Source: Rosellinia necatrix (lineage: Eukaryota > Ascomycota > Sordariomycetes > Xylariales > Xylariaceae). From it: a stretch of 64,000 bases of DNA. The notes under the pieces are model-generated. The model was given only the letters and a program-made list of their open reading frames with translations. It did not search any database and was not told the DNA's origin. Both the position numbers and the translations under genes were made by a program. Where the stretch lies: assembly GCA_021209875.1 (NCBI GenBank), contig JAGYVD010000005.1:3510001-3574000 (forward strand), in the 5' to 3' direction. The first letter of the stretch is position 1. Every line of letters begins with the position of its first letter. Positions 39,001 through 50,119 of this stretch are shown here, in pieces.

Positions 39001-39239
39001 CCTTGCACAAATTTCGCTTGTCGCAACAACAAACTTTACCCAGTACCCCAGTACCTACATGCATTCCAGTCGCACACATCTCCTCTTTCCCCAGCTGTCA
39101 CGTCACCGCACCGACGGCCTCCCCTCTGCAACCCTCCACAACTGCCGCAAGCCTAAGATTGATGCCCTAACATTACTTCGTTTAGTAGTAGCTCTGGGAT
39201 AGCGAGTAGATCTCGACGATAGCCATACCACTCGCCACA
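27052..39239. other. 12.2-kb gene-poor interval upstream of PMA1
   Basis: No open frame here has recognisable domains, conserved-looking exons or consistent splice structure. Visible simple sequences: GGAGGGG/GGAGGAGGAGG (about 30300..30330), T-runs near 30407..30420 and 30636..30645, a TG run (about 30789..30817), imperfect GTGTATGTGGTA repeats (31489..31513), a GTCTAAA repeat (31560..31595), an ATGT run (31710..31725), GTCGTC units (34795..34818) and CTACCTGCCTACCTG words (35627..35647). A TATAAATA word lies at 32174. A 10-bp palindrome GGCAATTGCC is at about 38261. The last 600 bp is the PMA1 promoter. A non-coding RNA or a rapidly evolving gene cannot be excluded. Confidence 0.6.
38885..38937 (+). 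promoter_or_regulatory. CT-rich tract in the PMA1 promoter
   Basis: A C/T-dominated stretch (TTCACCATTCTCCCCTCC and continuing) lies about 300-350 bp before the PMA1 start codon on the coding strand. CT-boxes of this kind flank transcription starts of strong fungal promoters, which fits a gene known to be abundantly expressed. The functional assignment is inference. Confidence 0.45.
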
Positions 39240-42200
39240 ATGGCTGAGCCTAATACCGCCGCGGCGCCGGCAATCAACACCAACATCGAGTCGGGCAACT
39301 TCAACGAGAAGGCCGTCCACCACAACACCAACCCTACTACGACTAAGTCCAAGGGCGACGATGTTGAGGAGGATGACGAGGACATTGATGCTCTAATTGA
39401 AGACCTCGAGTCTCAAGATGGTGGCGATGAAGAAGAGGAAGAGGAGGGTCAGGGCGTTGGTCAGGGCCGTACCATTCCCGAGGAGATGCTTCAGACCGAT
39501 ACCCGTCTTGGTCTGACAGAATGTGAGTTCTTGCCGGCATGGTTCACTTATTCTTAGTTCAAGCGTTTGCCATATCATCAGGCGCGAGCTGCATTTGTTT
39601 ATGCAACGTACTAAGTGTGGCATGGTCGCTAACTACCGCACAGCCGAGGTCACCAACCGTCGCCGCAAGTATGGTCTCAACCAGATGAAGGAGGAGAAGG
39701 AAAATCTCATCCTCAAGTTCTTCGTATGCTTGCCTCCCTATTTCATCGCCTGGCGCGTGTCTAACATGTCCATCTCAGGGTTTCTTTGTCGGTCCTATTC
39801 AGTTCGTCATGGAGGCTGCTGCTGTCCTTGCCGCTGGTTTGGAAGATTGGGTCGATTTTGGTGTCATTATTGGTCTCCTGCTCCTCAACGCCGCTGTCGG
39901 TTTCATTCAAGAATACCAGGCTGGTTCCATTGTCGACGAGTTGAAGAAGACACTGGCCCTTAAGGCTGTTGTTCTCCGTGACGGTACACTCAAGGAGATT
40001 GAGGCTCCCCAGGTTGTTCCCGGTGATATCCTCCAGGTTGAAGAGGTGAGGTTTTAATGCCATATGCGCGATTAAAGAGCTATTTGCTGACAGCCTTCGT
40101 CTAGGGTACTATCATTCCTGCTGATGGTCGCATTGTCACTGATGATGCCTTCCTACAAGTCGATCAGTCCGCCCTCACTGGCGAGTCTCTAGCTGTCGAT
40201 AAGCACAAGGGCGACCAGTGCTTTGCTTCCTCTGCGGTCAAGCGTGGTGAGGCCTTCATGGTCGTCACTGCCACTGGTGACAACACATTCGTCGGTCGTG
40301 CTGCTGCCTTGGTCAGCCAGGCTTCCAGCGGTACTGGTCATTTCACTGAGGTTCTCAACGGCATTGGTACGGTTCTGCTCGTCTTGGTCGTGGCAACTCT
40401 TTTGGTTGTTTGGGTCTCGTCGTTCTACCGCTCCAACCCTATTGTTGACATTCTGAGGTTCACATTGGCCATTACTATTGTCGGTGTGCCCGTCGGTCTT
40501 CCTGCTGTTGTTACTACCACCATGGCTGTCGGTGCTGCTTATCTGGCTAAGAAGAAGGCCATCGTTCAGAAGCTCTCGGCTATTGAGTCCCTTGCTGGTG
40601 TCGAGATTCTGTGCTCAGACAAGACTGGTACCCTGACGAAGAACAAGCTGTCATTGGCCGAGCCCTTCACTGTTGCTGGCGTTGAGGCTGATGACCTCAT
40701 GCTTACTGCTTGCTTGGCTGCTTCCCGCAAGAAGAAGGGTATGGATGCCATCGACAAGGCTTTCCTCAAGGCTCTCAAGTACTACCCCCGGGCCAAGAGC
40801 GTTCTGTCCAAGTACATCGTCCGTGAATTCTATCCTTTCGACCCCGTCTCCAAGAAGGTTACTGCCATTGTTGAGTCGCCCCAAGGCGAGATCATCACTT
40901 GCGTCAAGGGTGCCCCTCTCTTCGTGCTCAAGACTGTCGCCGAGGACCACCCTGTCCCTGAGGAGATCGACCAGGCCTACAAGAACAAGGTTGCTGAGTT
41001 TGCCACTCGTGGTTTCCGTTCCCTCGGTGTCGCCCGCAAGCGTGGTGAGGGTGCTTGGGAGATTCTCGGAATTATGCCCTGCTCTGACCCTCCCCGTCAC
41101 GATACCGCCCGCACGATCAACGAAGCCAAGCGCATGGGTCTCTCTATTAAGATGCTTACTGGTGATGCTGTCGGTATCGCTCGTGAAACCTCTCGCCAAC
41201 TCGGTCTTGGTACCAACGTCTACAATGCTGAGCGTCTCGGTCTTGGTGGTGGTGGTGACATGCCCGGTTCCGAGGTCTACGATTTCGTCGAGGCTGCTGA
41301 CGGTTTTGCCGAAGTCTTCCCCCAGCACAAGTACAATGTCGTTGAGATCCTGCAACAGCGTGGTTATCTTGTTGGTATGACTGGTGACGGTGTCAACGAT
41401 GCCCCTTCGCTAAAGAAGGCCGATACTGGTATTGCCGTCGAGGGTGCCTCCGATGCCGCTCGTTCTGCTGCTGATATCGTCTTCTTGGCTCCCGGTCTTG
41501 GTGCTATTATTGATGCTCTCAAGACTTCCCGCCAGATCTTCCATCGTATGTATGCCTACGTCGTCTACCGTATTGCCCTGTCCCTGCACTTGGAGATCTA
41601 CCTCGGTCTCTGGATTGCCATTCTCAACCGATCTCTCAACATCGAGTTGGTTGTCTTCATCGCTATCTTCGCTGATGTTGCCACCCTTGCTATCGCCTAT
41701 GACAATGCCCCCTACTCTATGAGCCCTGTCAAATGGAACCTGCCCAAGCTGTGGGGTCTCTCGGTCATCCTCGGCGTGGTTCTCGCTGTCGGTACCTGGA
41801 TTACTGTCACCACTCTCTACGTCAACGGGGAGAACGGCGGTATCGTGCAGAACAATGGTAACTTGGACGAGGTCCTGTTCCTCGAGATCTCGCTCACTGA
41901 GAACTGGCTGATCTTCATCACGCGTGCGAACGGTCCGTTCTGGTCGTCCATCCCCTCGTGGCAGCTCGCCGGTGCCATCTTGCTGGTCGACATTCTCGCC
42001 ACGGCCTTCTGTATCTGGGGTTTCTTCGAGGGCGGTGCTCTCACCCACATCGTCGCCGTCGTCCGTATCTGGATTTTCTCGTTCGGTGTCTTCTGCGTCA
42101 TGGGCGGTATCTACTACTTCCTCCAGGACAGCACAGGTTTTGACAACCTGATGCACGGCAAATCGCCCAAGGGAAGCCAGAAGCAACGCTCCCTTGAGGA

Positions 42201-42310
42201 CTTTGGTAAGCTTTTTATTCACCCGGCTCGCATTGTAGAACCCCTGGCTAACCTGTTTCATAGTGGTCTCACTCCAGCGTGTCTCCACCCAGCACGAGAA
42301 GTCGCAATAA
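39240..42310 (+). CDS. PMA1: Plasma-membrane H+-ATPase (P-type, P3A)
   Basis: Five exons, 39240..39522, 39644..39723, 39779..40045, 40105..42205 and 42264..42310 (introns 121, 55, 59 and 58 bp), give 925 residues. The pump hydrolyses ATP to export protons and sets the membrane potential. The N-terminus has an acidic tract ([19 protein letters not shown]) seen in fungal Pma1. LTGES is the actuator loop, [13 protein letters not shown] carries the phosphorylated D382, [18 protein letters not shown] and [20 protein letters not shown] form the hinge, and about ten membrane helices are visible. The C-terminal regulatory tail ends [11 protein letters not shown], with S918/T919 in the same positions from the end as the yeast S911/T912 glucose-activation sites. 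The last exon encodes only this autoregulatory tail. The preceding intergenic DNA is long, and the frame is intact throughout. Confidence 0.97.
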
Positions 42311-43374
42311 AGGGTCGAACAGCGAACCGGCGCGGCATACCCGCCATGCCTCGCCACCTCGGCCCCCCCTTTCTCCGTTTGTGTTACATACCTTTTGCCT
42401 TTCGGTTTATAGATAGATTTCCGTCTGGCTCGGGGGTCGATCGATCACTCTTTATAATTTCATTTTACACTGAATGATGCGGCGGGCAGACTTCGGTCAT
42501 ATACCCTACCTATACGTCTTTTAGACTTAATTAAATAAGAAGAAAGTAAAATTCAAATGCTCCTTTTCTTGTACCGAATGTGATGAGCTTAATGATGCGC
42601 GGGGAGATGGGAGGATGGAGATAATGTGGCTTCGACGAGGGAGGCAGGCGGACAGGATGTTTGTAGGCTACGTGCTAGATTTTTATTGACTTGTGGCATG
42701 ATGGTTGATGACATAAACCTGAGGCAGTGACATCTTGGCGCTTCCTAATTTAACCTAACCTCAGTCTACCTACTGGTTCCTGAGGTTAGGTCACTTATGC
42801 AGCATGCATGTGCTGACATTGGCTGAGTGGGTGAATGAATGGCGATGAATGGCAAACACCTGACATCAGATGTCGTTGGTAATTCATCCGTACTTTCACA
42901 TAGTATCAGATAATTGCAGTCCAAACCACCTATCCCTATCTACATGCATTAGATAGTGGTACAAATATCATGCAAATATCGTGGTACAAATAACAGTGGA
43001 ACCAATTTAGTTGGCACTTACACTAGTAACTGACCGTCCTTCTTATTTTTCTATGTATACTTGATGAACTTGACTTGACTTTAGATATTCAACCTCGGAA
43101 ACAGCAGGCTGCACCCCTCTTCTCACCCGCTCTCTTTCTCTCTCTCTCTCTTGGCCATTGATTGATTGATTGATTGATTGGCTGATTGAGCTTGTAATGA
43201 CTATGCTGCAACCACTTGACACATTTGTACCCAAGAACCCAAACGTTCGACATCCTTGAAAAGCATCCATATAAGCATTGCATTGTCCATCGACCACCTG
43301 CCTACCTGCCTGCCTGCCTACCCGCCTATCTGCCTACCTGTCTACCTACCTCTAACAGAGAGGAAGACGCCAGG
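42311..43374. other. Intergenic region between PMA1 and DCAF4-like gene
   Basis: About 1.06 kb containing the PMA1 3' UTR and the next promoter. It contains a TC run (about 43133..43150), five ATTG units (43156..43180) and CTGCCTACC runs just before the next start (43294..43350). No gene is seen. An additional 5' exon of the next gene may lie here. Confidence 0.55.
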
Positions 43375-45481
43375 ATGAATATTCCAGGATACTACTATGG
43401 TCCGCCACCCCAAGCCATATCCACTCCCCTGCTACAAGGGAATTCGATGAGAAGTGGGACAAGCAAGCTGACAGCTCTGTAAAGACACTGAGAAGCGCCG
43501 CTATTTCAAAGTCGAGAACAGCAAGACGGCGCCTTCAAGCGCTGCCTGGTCCTCCGACAACGTGAAGCGGCGGAAGCTCCGCGATGATGACGCGACCGCG
43601 GCCCTGCGGCACGCTGACCTCGCCAAAGGCCGCATTAGGCGTGCGAGGGTACTCCGCGAGCCTTTGACGGGCGGGTTCTTCGCTCGCGAGCACGGTGCTG
43701 TGGATGGCGACATGCAGGCTGCTTGCTTCGTCGAGGGCTTGAACAGGAAAGGCTGTATCCAGCTGCTCCCTCGGCGGCGGGATGGCCCGGGCATGCGAGT
43801 CGAGTGCATGTATATCGGCGGATGCGATGGCGTGACCGGTATGTGTACCGCGTATGCAGGTATGTCTCTGACAACGCTCATATCTTCCCGCATCCTCGGC
43901 GGGAGCGCCATACGACGGAACCCAGAGCCGTGGGCGGGATATATCAGGGGATCATCTAACTGAACCCATAGCTCAGAAGGGGGCCCAACTATACTCGGCA
44001 TATATCCCCCGGGACGAGAACAAGCGGTATGTTTTCTCACGAAGTTATCCACACTCACCTGACTACACACCCTGTCTCATACCTACTTAAAAGATACCTA
44101 CAACACATGAACTGACCGGTACTTTCTCTATCCGTGCAACAGCCTAGACCAACGGCTCCTAGCTAACCACCACTCACTGCGGCATAACCCGGCGCCACCC
44201 TACATTGAAGCCGCAGCCGCGCTCGTCACCGATATCCAGTACCACGCGCCAAGCAGGCGCATCCTCGTCGCATCGAAGGAGCCCCTGAACTGCCTGTACG
44301 CATTCCAGCCCACGACAGACGACGATGGCCGGAGCAGCGACTCCCCGCATCCGCACTGGCCCCTCCCCTATCCGGGCTCCTACGCGGCGCCCCCAAGCCC
44401 GTCCGACGGCGGCTACATGGCGCACTGCGTCGCGCCGGCGCCGGCGTCCTCGCCGCTGGTATGCCTTGTGGGCACGCACCGGGGAATCCTGCAGTGGGCC
44501 GGCGAAGACGGGCGGCCCCTGACCCGGCTGACCCCGCACGCGCAGCAGCAACGGCGCCCGCGCGGCCGAGGGGGTTTCGGCGACCTGTTCCGCAGCGTCC
44601 TCGCCGTCGACTTCCACCCGGCCCAGGCGGAGGTCTTCCGCTTCGGCGGCCGCCCGGGCGCCCTGTTCACCGCCGACCGGCGCGAGCGCTGCGGCGACTG
44701 GTCGTACCTCAGGCTCCCGTCCGCCATCGCGCACCTGCGCTGCCTCGGCGGCCCCGGAAACCAAGTCCTCGTCGCCGGGCTGCGGGACCAGCTCGGCGTC
44801 TACGACCTGCGGTTCGCGCGCTCGCGGCGCGCGCGGGACAGCGGCGACGGCGACGGCGACGACGACGACTGCACTAAGATCGACGTGGTAGACGGCCCTG
44901 GCCAACTGCGTTGGGAGAGAGGAGGAAGGGAGAGCGGCGACAGAAAAGGGAGGCGGAAATTTGGGATGGAGAAGATGCAGAAGGGGGGGAAGAAGAAGAA
45001 GAACGATAGAGGAGGAGGAGGAGGAGGAGGAGGAGAAAGAGATGGAGGAGGAGAGGCCGTGTCCCGGCCCGTGATCCGGTTCGAGAGCTACCGCAACGCG
45101 GCGCGCACGGACATCGGCTTCGCGTACGACGCGGCCGCGGGCGTCGTCGCGGCCGCCCACGACGACGTCCCGGGCACCGTCGCGCTGTACTCGGCGCGCA
45201 CGGGGTCGCGGCTGCGGGTCATCGACCTCGCTGCCGAGCGAGGGGACGGAGGGGACGGTAGAGTGACGGCTACGCTTCGGGACCTCCTCGCTCCCTCCGT
45301 CTCCGCCACCGCCGCTACCGCCGCCGCCGCCGCGGAGCGCGCGCGCCTCTCCGTCGTCCAGACCCTGCAGTTCCGCACCCTCCAAGGCGACCTCACGCCC
45401 ACCCTGTTCGTCGCCGACGACCGGTGCGGCGGCGTCTCCGCCTTCTCCTTCGACGTCGACGATCCGGAGGACGAGGGGTGA
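43375..45481 (+). CDS. DCAF4-like WD40 protein (probable CUL4-DDB1 substrate receptor)
   Basis: Four exons, 43375..43399, 43485..43838, 43972..44026 and 44143..45481 (introns 85, 133 and 116 bp), give 590 residues. The joined N-terminus reads MNIPGYYYDTEKRRYFKVE, the PGFYYD..K.RYFK signature of DCAF4-type proteins; it exists only after removing the first intron, which has a GTCCGC donor and a CTGAC branch site before GTAAAG. A basic region with KRRKLRDDD follows. WD40-like strands include VLVAGLRDQLGVYDLRF, where Y365-R368 fits the WDxR/DWD box used to bind DDB1. A Lys/Gly-rich insert at about residues 380-440 (GAG repeats in DNA) splits the propeller. The role as a ubiquitin-ligase receptor is by family analogy. 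The start is uncertain, since sequence before the ATG (EEDAR in frame after a possible acceptor) could extend it. High GC3 marks the last exon. Confidence 0.78.
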
Positions 45482-46404
45482 ATTGTGGACGCCGACGCGT
45501 TTGGGTGAAATGAAATAGCAAAGGCGCGGCGCGGCGCGGCACGGCACGGCACGGCACGGCGCAAGAAAGAAACTTCCCGGGTCTTCTCTTCCTAGCGCTA
45601 CGGGACTTATGAGACGAGAGCGCGTGCCCCTTTATCTTACGAATCGTAATGAGCGGTTGGTAAAAAAAAAAAAACACTTATTTACTCGACTTCTCTCAGC
45701 GATTGGGGGCAAGACAGTACAGGATAGACCGCATTTCGGGTAGAGACGGGGCTGGTGTTAAGTGAACAAGAGAGGAGGGGGGCATGAGACAGGGGAATAG
45801 ATAAAAACAAAAAGGACGGGAAAATCCGAAACTCATCCGTAGACTTTGTGTAATTCTCGTGTATAATGATAATAATACTACTTACTACTAATGATCTTGA
45901 TGATGATTATGATGATGATATACAGAAGATGCGAAACAGACGCGGAGCCGGAAACTGTGTGGATATAAACTATCTTGTCCCCCTCACGACAGCTCTGCCT
46001 GGCGGTAAACCACTTATAGATAGTTGCTGCGGCATCGTTATGTACGAGGGGACTGCATTGCAAGATTCGATGTAGGATTCGTCACTTGTACATGCATCTC
46101 TCGATACCATCCAAGGGAAGTACGAAAGGAATGAACACGGAACATACAGGGCCATAACTTGAATTTAAGGCCCCGTTTCCTCCTATTTCCCGAGGACTAG
46201 AGTACCTCGTCGCGAAGTAAGAGATAACATAAATACAGACTTTGCTTAGTGCCTGGTATATTTCCTGATTAAACTCCCTACACGTTTCTTCGTGATATCT
46301 CTAACGCCCATGTGTCAACCTATGTAGAAACCAGACCCCGTAATTTCCCCTTTAAATCTCCCAACGCCGTAACGTCAAGTACGGCCCCTAGGCCGGGGCG
46401 TACG
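45482..46404. other. Intergenic region between convergent genes
   Basis: The DCAF4-like gene and the bZIP gene converge here. A CGGCA/CGGCG pentanucleotide array lies at about 45523..45562, and an A-run at 45662..45674. GATGATGAT units lie near 45898..45920. No gene is seen; both 3' UTRs are expected here. Confidence 0.6.
45523..45562. repeat. CGGCG/CGGCA pentanucleotide array
   Basis: About eight 5-bp units starting with GGCGCGGCGCGG and continuing as CACGGCACGG. The same CACGG pentamer recurs at about 57540..57558 upstream of the FGGY kinase gene, so it is a genome-specific simple-repeat type. Confidence 0.85.
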
Positions 46405-48869
46405 CTAGATGTGACCCGGTTGGCTATCTACCGTCTTATCATTGCTGTTATTCACAACTTTGCCCTCTTTCTTAACTAAACCACTACTGTCGTTTTTGAG
46501 GTTATATAGACCTCTGAGAATCGGACAAGCTCGGTCAAACACATCACCCAATGTCCAGTTCTCGATTCTAAGGATATGGTTCTCGAAGATAGGATCGAAA
46601 AGCAACCCGTTGCCGTCGCCAGCTTCGACCAGGGCTTCAGACTCTTCGTAGGGCCAGTTGAGAGACAACGATTGCATATACGGGAAGAATATTGCTTCGA
46701 ATTGGAAGTCTGGAGAGTCACATTGCTCAACAAATCTCTCGCGCATTTTGGGAAATGGCATATAGTCAACCCATGCTGGGTGCGGTTTGTTGTATTGTAT
46801 TTTCAAGGGGCGCAAATATGGCGGTAGCAAGTCATAATTCTCTTGGGTTGGATCAATTTGCCATCGTACTACAATATAGAACACTTAGTATAGGCGATTT
46901 GCATACAGAGAGAGACCTCTTAAGTATCCCTGGTGCACGAATGGCCTGGATATAATATAGTTGAAACACGGGGATCCATGCTTGTCACATGACGGTGGTG
47001 AGGGGGCAAGAAATACACCAGCTAAAATTACTTACGCATCCGGAACATGACGTACAGGATAGCCATCTTCTCAGGTATACCAGCAAACCCAGTAAACTTC
47101 GATAGGATATCTGTAAGGAATGTGGACAGCGGCTGAAAATGGGAAGTACTCGAAGACGTGGATAGTGGTTGAAGGTGTGAACTATTCGAAGGATTGAGTA
47201 ATGAAGAAACGGAGAGATATTTCGATTCCTCGACGCCTTGAATTGATATACCCCTATATGGAAGTTACTGTATTAGTGACTGCGACTCATAATAAAAATT
47301 TCGTGTATTCTCAACAGCTACAAGGCCGTGCAATAGCACGCAGAAGCTAAGGTTCCGCAGAAATAGGACGAATAAGGATATACAATGCGTACCCTGCGTT
47401 GCGTTGGCGGTATTCGGCCATAAAACCGAGGAGCAGGCTGTCAACAGGGCAAGTTGACGGGAGATGCTCAATGGGTGCGGTAGTGTCTCGCCATGGTGAC
47501 TGGGGAGAAGCTGGGGAATTGGATGAGTGATACGTGTATTGAGATTGCTGGGTCGGTGATGGCAATGGGGAAGTACTGTGCGGCGTATTATGATATTCGT
47601 GCTTGAGGCGGGCGGGGCCGCTCAATTCTTGTTTTGGCGGATCACCTTGATAGGCTGAATCCTGTTCTGTGTCAGGGAAGAGGCAGGCGATGTTGAGGTG
47701 TACGCCACCTATATTCAAACTCACGACCCTATGCGGCTGCTGAAGTGAGATTTGGTCTTCTAGACTGCTTGAATGAGAAAGTGAACCTGGCTGCCCATGT
47801 AGTAGGGGACTCCAAGGAAGGCCCGCGCCAGGACTTAGTGTTGATTCACTGCCGCCTCTCGGACCATCGTGTGAGGTGAGTAGATGTTGCGGCTGGGCGG
47901 CTGGCGTAGGCTTATGGGTTGGGACCAGGAAGGCTGCAACTGAGTGAGTAAGGGAGTGACCATGAAAACCCAGCAGCCTAGTATATGGAATGGGACTGAG
48001 CCGTGGCGTGGAAAATGATTTAAGCTGACATACGACATACCGGTATTACCAGATAAGAGATGCTGAATGGTAGCCGCAATGGAAGCCAAATGATTTCTAA
48101 GCTCCGCGTTTTGAGCCTCGACGGCCTCTTTCTGGCGGACGGCTTCTTGGAGCTCTCGATACGGATCTTGCGAGGTTAATTCTTTTATTCGATTCTCGAG
48201 GGCTTCGATTTGGTTTTTTGTGCGTTCGCGTATAGCTCGTTGCGCTTCCCGATCTATCGTGGCCGAGTTAGAACCTTCTCATTTATCTACAAATCGCGCG
48301 CTCTTATCGCCTGTCTCCTAAACGATTCATTCAATACCTAGGCGACGAGGGTATTCTTCCCTCCCTCCCTCTCTCTCTCTCTCTCTCTTTCTCTCCCTCT
48401 ATACATATATACATCCACGGCACCTATACTTGGAGGCAATAACGGAAGAACGACGAGCATGATGAGGTTGCAATACAAAAATTCACCAACAAAGATATAG
48501 GGAAAAGAATTGACCTACCATTGGCCCGTTTTTTTAGTAGCTGTTCGGGTGTCAAGTTGGCGACACCTCTGGTTCCGGGGCCGGTACGTCGCTTCTTCGT
48601 TCGTTGGTCCCGAGGAATGGCTGAGACATTGTCTCCGCCACCAGGGAGTGGGTCAGACGAGGAATCCCGAGCTCGGTCATCGAGAGGCGAGGACGGGCGG
48701 CGTTTCTGCTGACCTAGGTCGGCGGTGGCGGGCACGGGGCCGGGGTCGGCAAGAGGATACGGGAGCGCGGGGACAGCAGCAATGGCAGCAGCAGCACCAG
48801 GAGTTCGCTGATGGATGACGAGACCAGGCTCGGTAGTGGAGGAGGTAGTAGTAGTAGTAGGAGGAGGAG

Positions 48870-48902
<33 letters not shown>

Positions 48903-49008
48903 CAGCTGCAGAAGCAGGGGTGAAGGCGAGAGCGGGAGCAGGAGCGGGAGCGGGAACGGGAACGGGATGGCTGGGGGCGGCTGATGACGAAGATGTGGAG
49001 GGAAGCAT
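46405..49008 (-). CDS. bZIP transcription factor with C-terminal DUF3425
   Basis: Five exons, 49008..48519, 48253..48041, 47939..47393, 47253..47036 and 46868..46405 (introns 265, 101, 139 and 167 bp), give 643 residues. The N-terminus is Pro/Ala/Ser-rich. The basic region KKRANDREAQRAIRERTK spans the first intron, with N163..R172 in the N..AQ..IR arrangement, and a short zipper (IEALENRI, ELQEAVRQKEAVEAQNAEL) follows. A long Ser/Pro/Gln linker contains HRVVSLNIGGVHLNIACL. The last ~220 residues match DUF3425: PVDSLLLGFMAEYRQRNAG, MFRMLRWQIDPTQENYDLLP, LRPLKIQYNKPHPAWVDYMPF, then SLSLNWPYEESEAL. Proteins with this pairing are fungal regulators, some tied to stress or secondary metabolism, and this one's targets are unknown. 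The acceptor at 47939 could alternatively be 6 nt further on (TTGCAG), giving an isoform two residues shorter. Confidence 0.88.
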
Positions 49009-49700
49009 TATTGTATAAGACGGTCGGGAGGGAGTCGGGAGAACACTGCTGCCACTATTACCACCGCTACCACCGCACCACCACCACTAATGCGACTAGC
49101 CGTTGCAACGTGCCGCAGCTCGACTTCCACTTAAACCCTACCGTCGCGTCGTCATCCATCCAGACAGGGATCAGCACCCTGCCCCCGGATTGCCGGTCGG
49201 TTACCAAGCGGCCGGCGACGGATGGGCCTGCTCTGCTGCTACCTGTGCCCACTCTGGGACGAGCCCGTCTCCTCTAGACTGGCGCTGGCGCTGGCGCTGG
49301 CGCTGTGGCAGCGGAAGCGGTCCCCCGTCTTCTCTCCCCACGAGCTGTCAGGGCCCGCCCTCCCAATCTAACGCACGGCAAAGCCAACGGACGGGTCCAA
49401 AAGCAGGAGGCAGGGCGTAGGGCTGGCTGGACGAATCAGGCCACGACCTCCGGACGGGTCTCTTGTCTTGGGGCCCTCGGGGGGGACTGACTCTTGGTAG
49501 GGCTGAAGCGAGGGAGGGGGGACCGGCTACGGCGACGACAAGGACCCGGGCGGGACACTATAACCACGCACTACAACCACGCACCACACTACTAAACCAG
49601 CGCGCTAGAATTAGCTACTTGGCCTGGCCGGGCCGATTGCCATGGGTGATCGTGGGGGCTTTCGATGGGGAGAGAGCAGTGGATGGGGTACATACGGATA

Positions 49701-49756
49701 TAGTCATGTAGTTATGTAGTCATGTAGTCATGTAGTCATGTAGTCATGTAGTTATG
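49701..49756. repeat. 8-bp tandem array, unit TAGTCATG, 7 copies
   Basis: Seven contiguous units; copies 2 and 7 read TAGTTATG. It lies in the region upstream of the bZIP gene. The unit is partly palindromic around CATG. Confidence 0.9.
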
Positions 49757-50090
49757 GAGCAGGTGCACAGCAGGTATACAGCAGGTATGGAGTGATGTCA
49801 GTCTGCCCCGGGTGCTTGTGGACGTCGGATGTCACACAGGGCAGGAAAAGGCGGGATCGTCAGTCGGGCCTTGTCTGGTCCAGGGTCAGGGTCACGCAAC
49901 AAGAAAAGAAAAAAAAGAAAAAAAAAGCTTTTTTCACCCTGGGTGGAGAAGATGGGCTCTCTGACTTGCATGAGTCGTGAGGCGCCGCCGCCCGAGCACG
50001 GACTGACTCGAGGATGGGCTTGCAGTTGTGGAAAGTGCATGACTGACTGACTGTCTGTCTACCTACCTAGTGTACCTATTAGACGTTAAT

Positions 50091-50119
50091 ACTACTACTA
50101 CTACTACTACTACTACTAC
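50091..50119. repeat. (ACT)n microsatellite with flanking direct repeat
   Basis: About 9.7 units of ACT. The dodecamer CCTAGTGTACCT occurs on both sides at 50066 and 50119, as left by a local duplication. Confidence 0.85.

Noticed and set aside
38678..39202. 174-codon open frame just upstream of PMA1
   Set aside because: Composed mainly of the CT-rich promoter/leader (Pro/Ser/Leu-rich); no domain, and ends before the PMA1 start. More likely 5' flank.
41410..42357. 315-codon minus-strand open frame opposite PMA1
   Set aside because: Shadow of the PMA1 coding sequence, caused by its biased codon use; Asp/Glu-rich without a domain.
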